Assembly: GCA_013397435.1 (NCBI GenBank)
Contig: VZRG01000158.1
Coordinates: 109,522-173,521 of the forward strand
Source: Erythrocercus mccallii
Taxonomy: Eukaryota; Chordata; Aves; Passeriformes; Dicruridae
Reading direction: 5' to 3'
Length of the DNA: 64,000 bases
Each line of letters starts with the position of its first letter. The stretch's first letter is position 1. Positions 51,835 through 64,000 of the stretch are shown here, in pieces. A program made the position numbers and the translations under genes. The notes below the pieces were generated by a model. It did no database searches, was not told the origin of the DNA, and saw nothing but the letters and a program-made list of their open reading frames with translations.

Positions 51835-54144
51835 AAAAGTTGGAGGAAGGACACAGCTGAAAAATTACATAAAGCTCACCACAGTATTAGTCACACTACT
51901 GCACAGCTAGTCCTCCCATATCATTGAATTTTCCACTGTCTTGTATCCATGGGCATACATACACCTTCAAGTATTTCCACTTGCTGCACAGACACATTTC
52001 ATTATCCTAGCTTCAAATGGAGGAAGATAAAAAGCAGGATTTCTAGCTCGTGTAAACTTTCTTCCCTTCACTGCCCAAGTCCCTATTCTTCCACTTCATG
52101 TTTCTGAACTCTTGTACAAATTGACAAGCCAAAGGTCTGACAGGGCTCTTCACTGAGCAGCTCTCTGTTGAGAGCCAAAAGTTAATGAGCTTTCGATTTC
52201 CTAAACTCAAACAGAGACACTGCAACCTCTGGCATGGTCCTGCTGGAATTGCCTGGGATTCAGAAAACACACAGCCTGATGTGTGAGAGATCCAGTACTT
52301 CAAATAAATCACTGTCTTCTAATAAAATAGAATCGTACCTCCTACTTTACTAGCAGCTGTTTTGTCAAGTTCTGCCTCTCAGTCAGTAATGATCCTTTTT
52401 ACTGTCCATAAGATGTCAATGACATAAAAGGCATTGTCTCCTAAATCAGGGGTTTGCTGGAAACATCTCCTCCTCTATAGATCCTACTCAGTGCAGTAAT
52501 AATTGCTTTTTCAGAGCAATTATGAACTCACAAGAGGACTTCGTTCTGCTCTTCTCCACCAGCCCATATGACACTCAGCTAGGAGAGCAGAGAGCACTGA
52601 TTTCAGCAGTAAGATCCACATATATTGTGGTAGAAGAGGTGCTTAGAGCAAAGATTTTAAAAGTCAACAAATAAAATAACAGAATACTTGAGCTGAGAGG
52701 AAAAAGTGCTGCTTAAACCTCAGCTACATTTATTTACGTATTCTCAGCTGCAAGAAACTTAAAACTTGCAGCCCCCCCTTTAGGTATAGGTAAGCATCAG
52801 AGCATTAGCAAGATGAATTCTCCATCCAGAAAATCTATGTAATAGACAGGAGTAAAGCCCATCAACTTCAGTAAATGGTCCAAACTTTAAAGGTCTGAAT
52901 CATTTGCAGCTATAAAAAAACTGTTCAGTGTTTTCAAATAGCTGTTGCAACAATCATTATTCAATAACACATCTTCCCTGAGCAAAAGAGGAAAAAATAA
53001 TGCTAGTGCATAGAAGATATATGATATATAATGTGAACATTATTAAGTACCTTATTTAAACATTAATCTTAAACCTTCACAAACTTTGTGACAGCATACC
53101 ATGATAGTTGCTGGAGGCAACTCTTTTTTCATACTCACACAACAGCATTATTTATAGCAGCAATGCACATCTGAACAACAAAGGAGCAGGAAAGGTAGTG
53201 ATGAAAAATGCATTGTAACAAGCAATAAATCATACAGCACTGAATCATTGAATGCTAAAGAAAATGAAACTACCTGAAAATAACACCGTGATCTAGCAAA
53301 AGTCCTTTAAGATGTGCTTAATGCTAAGTACATATTTGTTTTTTACTGAAGTAATGAAAATGAAGCTTTTATTCAGAATTAAGTATGTTCTTAAATGTTC
53401 TGCAGAGTCAGGATCTAAAGGAGGATGACATTTATGGTGATTTCCATCCAAGTCTACAAGATAAACAATGTTTTCGGGGAAAGTCATAAAGCCATCAAAC
53501 ACATAGGCACATCTCTATTGATAACAACAAATAACACTGACAAAATAAGCTCTATTAGCATTCCTTTCAGATTGCATAAGTGACATTCCTGTAAGCATTC
53601 ATTTTTCACCTTCCTCTAAAGTGCTTCTGCTCATGAAAAACTGCTTTAGAAGACTTAAATATATCTAAGAGTTGTTACAGATAAGCCATTCTTCTTTACC
53701 ATCATTTTCATGCCTTTCTAGGGCAACAGTTCAAGACAGTCAGAAATGAAACACTGAATCTATACATTTCATCTCTTTGATTTTCCTATGTGTGGAATTC
53801 TTTGTTTGTATTATACTCTACAAATCCATTTCCCACATTATTGTGTGTGTGCATGTATTTGTATTGCCTTAAATAACATTTAAGCCTCAATCTTAGATTC
53901 TCTAAGGATTCTCCATAATCATCACTTTCATAAAAAGGCTTCGTTCATCAAGCCATGAGAATCTGATCTTTATAATTTTAGCATGATTATTTTATACAAA
54001 TAATTACTTTTTCACTGATCTAAGACAGAAACCTGTAGTAGTAGAAATGATCAAAATCTTAGGGCGTGTGACCTATGCAAAGACACAAAAGAATAGTTTA
54101 ATCAGGAGAGGAAGTGAGTGAAGAAAGACACAGAACCAGTCTTC

Positions 54145-54345
54145 AAATCCATCAGTGTGGGAAGGGATATGACACAATGGACAAACTTTCAGCAAGGATT
54201 TAAGGTGGACATTAGGGGCAAAAAAATTTTCTCTTGTTATAAGACAATGGAAATATCTGAGACACATTGCATGGGGATGTAATATAAGCCCATCCCAGGG
54301 GGTTTTCTACTTCAGCTAATGAAACATCCATCAGGAAGGGTTTAG
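54145..54345 (+). mobile_element. Possible old CR1 fragment
   Basis: Blocks resembling CR1 3' sequence occur in order: gatatgacacaatggacaaa, aaggtggacattaggggcaa, then a decayed tggaa block and gcccatcccagggggttttc. The similarity is weak and gapped, and the terminal repeat is missing. Unrelated AT-rich DNA remains possible. Confidence 0.4.
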
Positions 54346-57300
54346 GGATAAATTTGTCTTGCCATGAGGATGGGAGACATGTCTCTTGACAGGTGGTTCA
54401 TCCATTTTTTATAGTTTTTTTTTTTTCTAATTTCAGGGTGAATTTCAAGTAGAAAATAATAAAGAAAGGAAAATGGAGGAAAAATCATGCTAGTTTCTTT
54501 ATGCCAGACTGAAGAGACAGATGCTACTTTGTTCTTGGAGAGTTGTGGCTCTTCAGAGTACCCCTTAATGATGCACACATTTTTATCACCTCAGCAGTAC
54601 GAATCAGCTGCCTAGATGTCCTGGAGTCCACAAAACACCACACAGGTGGTGTGGCACAGGCTGAGATATTTCCCACAGATAACTTGACAGACCTCCAGGT
54701 AATTTCCATTTAGTAAGATAAATGCAAAAGCACCTCCTGTTACTGGAAACTTGCTCCCTGCTCAAGAGGGACCATAGGTTTCCTTGCCATTTTCATATAC
54801 ATACATGTAAGTTTTGGCTTAGCAAAACTGGCTCCTGCTGCTGGTCTTTGGGGATGTAAGGTAATAGATCTGACCGTGGGAAGCAATCTTTGATACAGAG
54901 AGCATCCTCATTCATTAAATTAGTTTCAGCCTGAGTCTATAATAATGTATTTCATTGCATCTCCACAATGAAAGCCTTTTGACTCATACTCCCTCTTTAA
55001 ATGCTGAGAATCCAAGCAGCTGCAGAGGTCAGCATCAAAGTGTGAGTCATAAGATGAGTTTCAGACTCGGTTATATAATGAATCTCAGCACACAGCCTAC
55101 TTTGCACAGAAATAAAGCAGAACTCTATGAATCAAATGAGAAATGGCCAGAAGAAGAAACTGTTTTCTTGTCTTTGATGTAAGCCACTGGTATTTTTCAG
55201 TTTGAAGACCCCATAAAAGTTTTCCAGTAAAGCTGTGTACTGTCTTCAGTGAATTTCAGCCTCAGCTTAAAGCTTTGCTTTTCTTCGTACTCCCACTGAT
55301 CCTCTAGAAGTTGAAGAACATAGGTATATGTGAATTCCTTAAACTCAGTGAAGTTTAAAAGGGAACAAAAATTATGTTCTTCACAAGCCTGCCTGAAAAT
55401 GTTTGCAATTACCTTGATGTTCTGGTTGCAATTAAGGAAAGCTCATCCTGCTCTCCATAAGTAATATAAAATTAACAACCTTTTCCTCTCAAAGACACAA
55501 CACCTAAGGGTGTAAGAATGGGTGTATTTCAGAGCAGAAGTAGGCTCCAAGTAAGATTTCTGTTGGCAGCTTTTCCTATGCTTTTATATTAAATTAATTT
55601 CAGAAGACTTTTAGGCTACTATTCCAATATCAGCTGAAATGAGTAATATTGATACTAATGAAGAGTAAAGACCAAGTAGTTGCAGCGGTAGCATGTTTTC
55701 AGTTTTCTGTGAACGATTAGCTAAAGACCAATATATTCAGGGCAATTTTGCACATCTGCTCTATGCTAGGTACTTCTCTAGTTAACTTATTCCAGCTGCA
55801 ATTACAGCAAGCCCAACTTTTAAATTGTTTCAGCAAAGTTTGCTTCATTCAGTGTGTGAATCTGTAGGACTTCAGTCACCAAAGCCTGCAACCTTGTCTG
55901 CAACCCTGGAAAGAACCCCATGCAGTATTCTGAAGAGCTTTTGTGATGAACAGAAAGATTCACACTTCAACTATGAGGTATCACCTCTCCATCAGTTGGT
56001 GCTTTGATCAGCCCGTTACAGCGACGTGACAGAAGTGATGTACAACACAACACGGCATGGTAGCTATTTTTACATGCTCTGAACAGCTGCACAAAACAAC
56101 ACACTGCAAAGAGAAGACAATGAGATTTGCTGTGCCCTCATCTGGGGCTTTTTACCATCCATTTATTATTTATACTGAGCTGTAAAAATGGTCTGTGCTT
56201 AGCAGTCCTAACAGGATTGAAATTATCTAGTAGTTGACCTTCCTGCAAGTAGGATATACTTTATGTATCTGAATTTAATTTAATAAATAGTGTTTTATTT
56301 TCCAATAGGAAAAACATTACTGTAATTTTCTTCAGCTATACCCCAGGATACATTTTAAATATGGCATCATTTTATTTAAAGGTCGCAACCTATGTGCATA
56401 TTTGACAGTTTTCACCCAGAAGCAGCATAGAAATATTAGAGATCATTATAGAACTGTTTAATTTTTACAGGGAATGTTGCTGATAGCAAAAATATGACAG
56501 GTTAGTAATCCTTTTTTATTGAATTTCTCTGTCTTGCACTGAAAGGGACATGCTTTCCTAATTCCTCTTCCATCTTTAGCAATTCACTTCAAATTTACTC
56601 AGTTTAGAGATTTTCCACTCACATACTGGGCTGAAATCTAAACAAAGCAAACTTCCAGGTTCATATCCAAGCTGTAAATTCTATTTGAAAATCCTCCATC
56701 TTTCGACATGTGTTTTATGCTACATGTGTTTTATGCTACCCAAAACCACTTTCATAACCACTTCCTTTCCTCCTTTCAAAAAAAAAAAGCTATTTTAATC
56801 CATAACATCATCTAGGTTTTCTCTCTTCATTCAAACCGTCTCATCTTTCTTCTGGATCTTTTCATGGGTAAGGATTTGGATATTTTTCCTTTTTTGTTTT
56901 TTTTTAATCTGTATCTTGTAGGAGATCTAGAATTAAAATATGAATTACCTTCTAACAACAACAACAAAAAACTAAAGGACATTCTGAAATATATGGAAAG
57001 TTTCCCAATAAATTCAGTAGGGTGACAGTTCCATCCCACAAAACCAGCATATTTTTTAGTGCTGGTCCATGGTTTTAGAGACACATGTATATGCTTTTTT
57101 TCACTAGATTTTAGACATATATATCTTTCTTAAGTCTCCATCTATGATCAACACACTATTTAAATTTAAAACAGTAATAGGCACTGTAGAGAGAGAGATA
57201 TTAATTAACCATCCAAGAAATCCAACAAAATCCACATTTAAAATATAAAATAAAAAGGAAGCCCTTTTTAATACTACTTAAAGTACTCTTAACAGATAAA

Positions 57301-59454
57301 ACTGTGCATGTAATAGATTCCCTGCTCTACCTCCACTCAGTCCGGTTATTGCACATTTCTGACGTAACACTTTCTCTGATGAGACAAGCAATCCTTTCTG
57401 TACTTGGACAGCTGTGAGAGGTATCTCAGCTGTGAAACTGTGAAGCATCTCATCAGGGGACATCAGAAAGTCCTACCTCTTAACCCTTGTCCTGCCACCG
57501 TGTCACTGTTATACACTTGATAGTGGCCAAAGACAGTTTTCCACAAGAGCACATCAAGTAGGTAGGTACAGGGTTTTGAGCAGGGAAAGACAACTTCAGT
57601 ATGATTTTGGTTTTCCAGAGCTCACACCAATTGTATAAGCTTCAGAGCTCTTCAACAAAGAACTTTAATTTGCCCTGAAACACAACAGCACTCTTACTTC
57701 ACCAGCACATTGTGTTGTTTTCTGTTGGTGTCCAATTGTCACCATAATAAATAATTTTCTAATTACAAACTATTGCCTAGCAGAAATATAAAAAAGAAGA
57801 TTAAAATTTTGATTAATTTTATAACATTTATTAAATTGTTTTTATTTTGCTGTAGGTTTTTCTCTCCCTATCTTTGTAGCTAGTCTATAACTCTTTGCTC
57901 TCTTATCTTTCCCAAAGAACAAGAAATACTGTTATTCAGCTTTCATTCTCCCATCCTGATTTCTTTCTTTCCAAAAAGTCAGCCAGAGCGTAAGAAAGAG
58001 CACCATGAAAACAGTATTGTCAGAAAAGGCACTGTATTTTAAGAATAGATTGGAATTTTTTCCATTAATTTAAAAGCTATCTAGTCATAACTTCAAATTT
58101 GAATCTAAATCTAATATCATGAAGCATCATCTTTCCAGTAGTTTTCCTAACCAGACTTTTCTTTAGAAGTTTCAAACTGGAGATCATTTTAAGGTATGGT
58201 AAACTTATATAGCAATACCCTTCTGCAGAAAAGAAGCAAAAAATAGCCACATTCTTTCTAATCACATCATATTTCCAATATTTTTTCAGAGTTTTTTTCT
58301 ACCAGCTGTGCTAGCTTAAGAACATACTCAAGAAGCACCTTTTATTATCAGGTTCTTACTTGCTCCTTCCTTATTTTATTTACTGAGCCTCTTCATAAAA
58401 TCAACCTAGAACCATAAAATTCACACCTAGAATTTAATCTCAAATATTTTTTCTTTGTTTGAAAAAAAAGAAAAAGGACTTGATTTTCTAAACTAAACTG
58501 ACACACTCAACTTTCGTTGAGACAATGCAAGCAAAGCTCTGGAAATTCTGATACTTTGATTCCTCAGATTGAATCATCAGATTTCTGGGTTTTTAAGTGC
58601 TTTGATCAATCGTGCTAATGAAAGGCAATGCTTTTTAATGAATGTATAATAAGAATGACATTCAGAAAGCTTCAACTGAGTAGCCTTGGCAATGTAACTT
58701 TGGCTCAGTGTAACTGTAGAGCTTTAGACCTTAGCTGATTAAAAGCTGATCTTCTCAAGAAATCTTTAGGATATATTCAAACTATTCAAGCTGCACTGTA
58801 TTGTAATCCAAATTTATCTTAATTATAATGGAAACTATATTTTATTAAACTGCTACATTTTACATTAAACTGCTCTCATTTTGCAAAGCAAATGCAAAAT
58901 AAATGTTTTGTCATGATTCTCTCCTTTTCCATTTCCTCTAAATCCACTGCTATAAGCCAATCTGTCAGAATGTAGTTTATTTATAGGTTTATTCAAGCAA
59001 TGGCACAGATAGAAATGTTAATGCTATGCACTCCTTGCTCCATTTCAACTGCAGTTCTCAATCTCTTTAGTTGAGGTTGCAACTCTACTAAATAGTTTTC
59101 AAATGTTTTCAAATGAGGTTTGCTTGAGAGGCAAGATACCCCTTCTCTTCCATATGTGGAAGGTTTTTGGGTGTTTATTTTCTCTGCCCACTCATTTTAA
59201 ATTTCTGACGTGGATACACTTAGCTCCTGAAATTGCCACTGCTTAAAGATTCTGAATTTTATCTCCTCTTCTATTCAAGTAGGCATGTTTTTATACAACC
59301 CTAAATGCCACACTGAATCAATCTGAAGTGTCAGATGCATCTTATTTATCCTTCCAGGCAGCTCTTTTCCACCAGTGGCAGAGAGCCAGAAGGGTGAGTG
59401 GTTACAGCACCTTTCCCAGAACTGTTTCTAAAGACTGCTCAGAGACCAGACAGG
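54346..59454. other. Non-coding DNA left of the LTR pair
   Basis: No gene or interspersed element is recognised, apart from a perfect 16-base tandem duplication at 56706 and short A/T runs. The left part of the LTR that ends at 59999 may begin as early as about 59380 (gagccagaagggtgagtgg), but that edge is not clear. Confidence 0.5.
56706..56737. repeat. Perfect tandem duplication, 16-base unit
   Basis: The unit acatgtgttttatgct occurs at 56706-56721 and immediately again at 56722-56737 without a mismatch. Confidence 0.93.
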
Positions 59455-59999
59455 ACTGATGGCCCATAGGGGATCCACCACATTGGAACAGTCCATTCCC
59501 AAAGAACAAGATATCTAGAAATGATCCATGCTAGACAACTTCTTGAAGCACTGCAGCCTGTGGGGAGAACCCACAATGATGAAGGTTTGTCTTCTGTAGG
59601 TGGAACCCTATATGAAATAGGGACAATATTAGAGGAGGAAGGAGAAGAGGAGAGTTGTCAACAGACCACAGTCCTCATTCCCCATTCCCATGTGATACTT
59701 GGAGAGTGAAGGGGAGGTGGAAGAGTTGGGACTGAAGTTGAGCTTGGGAAGACTGAGGTGGGGTGTGCAGGGAAGGTGATTATGTTTAATTTCTCATCAT
59801 CCTTCTTTGTTATTAACTGGCAATTAATTAAACTGATATTCCCCAAGGTCAGTCACCCATGAGAGTGATTGGTGACATCTTTGTCCTTATCTCAACCCAG
59901 GAGTTTTTTCATTTTATTTTCTCCTTCTATTCTGCTGAGTATGGGGAACAAATGATCAGTTTGGTGGGCAAATGACAGCCAGCAAAGTCAACCATCACA
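59455..59999 (+). mobile_element. ERV-type LTR with degenerate internal repeats
   Basis: The left part holds decayed copies of a unit typical of one avian LTR group: gatggcccataggggatcca, cattggaacagtccattccc, atgatccatgctagacaact and actgcagcctgtggggagaa. In better preserved copies elsewhere these read as repeated 'ctgcagcccgtgg...gacccacgctggagcag' blocks. The right part carries gggactgaagttgagcttgg, a degenerate poly(A)-signal region (ggcaattaattaaactgata), tgagagtgattggtgacatc and tccttatctcaacccaggag. It ends in caaagtcaaccatcaca at 59999. I recognise the architecture from songbird LTRs but do not assign a family name. No internal ERV genes follow, so it is a solo LTR. Confidence 0.82.
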
Positions 60000-61258
60000 G
60001 GCAGAGAGTGGAGGGTGGGTGGAGGGATCCTGCTCTACCTGCTTTCATCTATGGGACTTGTCTTCTCCGTTTTGCTCTGAGCTGTACCTGCTAATAGGTG
60101 GATATTTTAAAGCTTATCTTGCTTGCTGTTTGTTACTTTGGGCAACAAATTTAAAAATATAAGACCTAACCAAATTGGTCCAACATAAAAATAGGAAAAT
60201 CCGTTGAACAAACTGTTAAACATCAGCTATTCTTAATTAGAATTCTTTATCTTTCTTTATTATGTGACTTTCTTTGTACATCTATGAATGTCCCTTAACA
60301 CTATAAGAAACATTTCCCTCATCAGCTGCACTGGAAAGGACTATTTCCTGTAAGGTGGCAAAAGCACATCAAAGGTCAGCTCTATCCTGAGAGATTGGGT
60401 AACTCAGTGTCTTGTGCCCTGCAGAGAGACATTATAAGCTCAGATGTGCTAAGCATTTCATGTCCTTGAAAGAAAAGTAAGGGTCCTCCCTGTGTTATGA
60501 CAAGTATTTTTGGAAAAGAAATATAGTTAAAATAACCATTAATTTTGTGAGAGGCATCTGCACTTAAATTTTCCAAGGAATTTGGCAGAAGCCACAGATC
60601 CAACCTGTCTCACATGCATGATTGAAGGGAAGCAGGCTGGCCCAACCAAGGAGGTGTGCTGCATTCCTACTTAATGTGTGTTACCGTTGCCAAGTAACAT
60701 AAATTCAGTGCTGCAGTCAAATACTGCCATAAATCAACAGCTACCCTCCAGCTAGGCATCAATCTTGAAATGAGTTGCTAAGATGCAAACATAACCTTTT
60801 CATCATTTCTCTGCAATGGAATATTGTTTTGTCCCTCCCATTTTCCTCTACTTCTTTATCTTCTCGCCAAGGTATGGGCAAAAAATGTGACAAAAATATT
60901 TGCTGTCAGCAATTTTTAACACTAACTGGTCTGTCATCATTTCCTTAACACTAAGTCAAGTTATTACACTCAGTTCAAAGTTTTGGCACGTTGCTTCCTA
61001 ATCAGCTGGTTGAACCTGGAGTCAGGTCTTCCAAGAATTTCCTTCCTGCTCCAGTCAAACAAACTTGATACAACGCTGTGCAAGTTTTGATGTGAGATGT
61101 TCAGCAATAAAACGTCTCTATGGTTCTCAGTGTACAATGAAGCTGAAGAGAAGTGGACAGAATGTCTTCTTTTCACCCTAAAGGTCACAAGCAAGCTCAA
61201 ATTAAACATTAAAAAAAAAAAAAAAGGTAGAAAAGGGAAAACCAAACCCCTTTCATAC
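60000..61258. other. Spacer between two LTRs
   Basis: About 1.26 kb with no recognisable ERV gag, pol or env sequence and no long open frame. The two flanking LTRs are of different families, so this is not the inside of one provirus. It ends in a poly(A) run at 61211-61225 just before the second LTR. Confidence 0.6.
61211..61225 (+). repeat. Poly(A) run, 15 bases
   Basis: An A15 run about 30 bases upstream of the LTR that begins at 61259. Confidence 0.9.
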
Positions 61259-61853
61259 TGTGCTGGTTTTGGCTGGGGTAGAGTTAATTTTCTTCACAGT
61301 GGATGGTGTGGAGCTGTGTTTTGGATTTGTGCTGAATACATGGCTGGCAATATAGAGAGGTTTTGTTATTGCTGAGCAGGGCTCACACAGACCCAAGACC
61401 TTTTCTGCTTTCCATACTGCCACACTGTTTGGGAAGTTGGGGGTACATGGGAGGCTGGGAATCAGGACAACCAGGACAGGTGACCCAAAATGACCAAAGG
61501 GACATTCCAGACCATGTGACATCATGCTCAGTATATAAATTGGAGGGAAGAAGGAGGAAGAGGGGGATGTTTGGAGTGATGGTGCTTGTTTTCCCAAGTC
61601 ACTCTTATGTGTGATAGGGCCCTGCTCTCTTGGAGATGGCTGAACACCTGCCTGCCCATGGGAAGCACTGAATTAATCCCTTGTTTTGCTCTGCTTGCAT
61701 GTGCAGCTTTTGCTTTTTCTATCAACCTGCCTTTATCTCAACCCACAAGTTTTTCTAGCTTTTGCACTTCCCATTCTCTGCCTGATCCCGCTGGTGGGAG
61801 AGTGAGCACATGGTTTATGGAGTCTGGCTGCTGGGTGGGGTTAAACCACAATG
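61259..61853 (+). mobile_element. ERV-type solo LTR of a common passerine family
   Basis: The element begins tgtgctggttttggctgggg and tagagttaattttcttcaca. It carries gaccaaagggacattccaga, a tgacatcatgctcagtatat block containing the TATA-like tatataaa, gatggctgaacacctgcctg and tttatctcaacccacaagtt, and ends ggggttaaaccaca near 61850. I recognise this whole order from songbird genomes, where such LTRs (TguLTR5-like, name from memory) are abundant. The terminal CA appears mutated to TG at 61852-61853. I see no clean target-site duplication and no internal ERV region, so this is an old solo LTR. Plus orientation. Confidence 0.9.
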
Positions 61854-64000
61854 TACCCTTTTGGATATGATCAAGCAAAGGACTTATATGTATGGAATCT
61901 CAGAACACACAAAGTTAATTTGGCTTCAATGAAGAGGTAAAGACATGTTTATGCACCTCTGTGAAAGTTATGCAAGGTTTGTTAAATTCTCTGAGAGCTT
62001 TGCGTGGTGGCACTACATAAGTGAAGGCCACAGGAGCCATCTTACCTCTGGCAAAGTCGAGGATGCAGTTTCCACTGGAGAGCAATAAAGGCCAAGATGT
62101 CTTGAGCTAGGATATCCAGGGGCTGGGATTATAAATAAGGGAGGAAAGAGTGCAGGTTTAACACAGACTTTAGTTAATTCATATTTGATGAGTTCAGGTT
62201 CAGTCCCCATTCAACTAACAGATGGAAATTAAAATGGAAATATTACAGGTCTTTTGACTATTTTTAAACTTGACAAGTAACAAGACTTTCACAACTGAAA
62301 ATGTACCTTAGAAATTCATAGAAAAAATTAAGGAGCCTGATACAACATTTTTTTTTTATTTGCTCAGTTGTTTTACCCCTCAAAAAGACTCATAATACTA
62401 AATGCCAGCAACATGTTCTTACATAGCTGGACTAGACAGAATAATTTTTGTTAGCTGATATAGCCAAGTTGCATCCTTTCAGCAGTGGCTTCAGAGACTT
62501 CATGTCATTTCTTGCTTATTGAGATTTGGTTCATCTGCAAGGCATTGGCTGGATTAATTCTTTTTTCAGAGCATCAAGGTCTCTGTATAAAGCTCATGAA
62601 ATCTTGAAGTTGGAGGAAATTTCAGTTCTTTAACTGTACTTTCAAGGTCAGCTATGTTTAACCTTGATTCTGTGATGCCATTATTTTTGTTTTATGAGCA
62701 GAGGATGTTTCTCTTCATTTATGTGTGTTAGACAAACCTTTGTGCTACCATTGCCCAAATTTTACAGTAGGACTACTATCTGTGTTCACAATACACATCT
62801 GATAAAATGCATATGTTCATGCAGTTTTTGCTCTTTATCCTTTTTTTTTTAAATGACATTTATAAAGCTTCAGAAGAAGAAACAACCCGATGGTTACAGC
62901 TGACCTTTTAACAAAATACCATGAGGTTCCTCATAGCACTGTTCACATCAGAGAGTCTTTGTTGTTGTCTTAGCAGACTTCATCACTTATTCCTTCCGTG
63001 GTATGCTGTGCTCATTTCTGTTTCAGGATGTGTACTTCAAGTCACTTTATGTTGCTGTCAGGTGTTTTATAACATGGCAGGAATCCATGGGCTCAAAATG
63101 TTGCTTAAAAGTACTTTAGCTTAAATGTTACTTGTAGGACAAACTAAGAGGGCTTTTAGCTTGATTTTCTTAGAAAAAGAAAGCCAAAACCTGTAATCAC
63201 ACTGTATATCTTTCCAATTCTTACCTTTTGAGTCCACTGGCAACTTGCAGTCACAGAGCACTGGATGTGCCCAAGACATGAAGATCCTGCAACTTCATGA
63301 GCACCAGCTACAGAGAGTACTGGTGTCTTCACAGAGGATCCACAAAGGAAAATGCCTTTTTTTCTGCTGGGATGATTTTCCATTTCCCTGAGCAACAAGA
63401 GGCCACCCAACATATACACAGATGAGTGCACACAGAAGCTACCAAAATGTATGGTACAGGCACCAAACTGCATGAACAATTTATTGCACATGGTGGTTTC
63501 TCCCCTGCCAAAGACAGAAGAGAATATAGAAGATCAGTGTAGTGAATACAGTATGGTATTTAAGGAGACATACATATCATGCCTTAAGAATTGTATGAGA
63601 GATTGCATTAATTTTAACTTTGAAACATAAAGGGAAAATACCCCTCTCTTATTTAAAATGTATCATTTTTAATGCCCAGAGAACATTCTGTTCTGCAACA
63701 GCACACTTATTTCTTTAGTCTTGAGGCAAAATGCTCAATCAGTAAAATCAGTCTTCCCATTACTTTTGTTGATGGTAATGACCACTGTCACTATTCTTAT
63801 ACATCTCAAGTGTTCAGAATTTCAGCATTTGTTCAAAGTTTCAAGTCCTAATAGCACTCTGTCAATTATTTTGCAGGATAATGATTTGTAAACACTTAGA
63901 GTGACCAAATCAAGAAGAGGACACAGGAAAAAATTTGCTGCACTTTTTGTAGTATTGACTATGAAATACGAAGAAGTGACCATGACACACAAAGCTTGTG
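61854..64000. other. Non-coding flank right of the LTR pair
   Basis: No supported gene. A minus-strand open frame at 63225-63491 that ends at a strong splice donor is discussed as a finding. A possible CR1-like scrap near 62640-62682 (ttgattctgtgatgcc) is too short to call. Confidence 0.5.

Larger units (their letters stand above)
44913..54144. other. Non-coding DNA, inferred intron 1 or 5' flank of NPSR1
   Basis: AT-rich, without supported genes. It contains a (CA)n tract at 46123 and an AAT repeat at 46804. A minus-strand stretch near 44990-45030 spells KGKEW in one frame, which recalls the NPSR1 N-terminus, but it is rejected. No other element is recognised. Confidence 0.5.

Noticed and set aside
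61253..61870. Open frames of 83-114 codons on both strands around 61.3-61.9 kb
   Set aside because: They lie within a solo LTR and are chance frames through regulatory repeat sequence, not ERV genes.
62600..62690. Possible CR1 terminal scrap (aaggtcagctatgtttaacc ... ttctgtgatgcc)
   Set aside because: Only a short ttctgtgat-type match with poor flanks, not enough to call.
54000..64000. Search for BMPER, the neighbour expected upstream of NPSR1
   Set aside because: No cysteine-rich von Willebrand C or trypsin-inhibitor-like peptide was seen in minus-strand frames. In human the two genes are hundreds of kilobases apart, so absence here is expected.

Overview
This is vertebrate nuclear DNA, almost certainly from a songbird. 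It has no bacterial-style gene packing. Long AT-rich non-coding stretches are broken only by short chance reading frames, and CpG is scarce outside a few small clusters. The interspersed repeats are avian: CR1 LINE 3' ends, three ERV-type LTRs of kinds I know from passerine genomes, and a SINE that joins a tRNA-Ile-like head to a CR1-like tail. That last structure matches the zebra finch element TguSINE1 and is the best pointer to Passeriformes.

Only one protein-coding exon can be supported with confidence. It lies at 25533-25665 on the minus strand and encodes 44 codons plus one base of a class A GPCR. It covers the end of the N-terminus, transmembrane helix 1, intracellular loop 1 and the start of helix 2, and it matches the second coding exon of the neuropeptide S receptor gene NPSR1. 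Because the gene runs on the minus strand, sequence to the right (25666 upward) is the preceding intron and possibly the first exon and promoter. Sequence to the left (25532 down to 1) is the following intron. I could not find the next exon by eye, so that intron appears to run past position 1 and exceed 25 kb.

Layout: 1-7711 unannotated intron; 7712-8094 LTR; 8095-15305 intron with a CR1 scrap and a small tandem duplication; 15306-15620 CR1 3' end; 16301-16443 tRNA-Ile/CR1 SINE; 16444-25532 intron; 25533-25665 NPSR1 exon; 25666-59454 upstream intron or 5' flank with CR1 remnants, microsatellites and two small CpG clusters; 59455-59999 and 61259-61853 two same-strand LTRs; 61854-64000 flank with one exon-like open frame.

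No bacterial-type system, CRISPR array, functional RNA gene or second protein-coding gene was recognised. The leads worth following are possible first exons of NPSR1 at 42400-42570 and 63225-63491 (both end in phase 0, as the known exon requires) and a 46-base exon-like segment on the opposite strand at 26429-26474.
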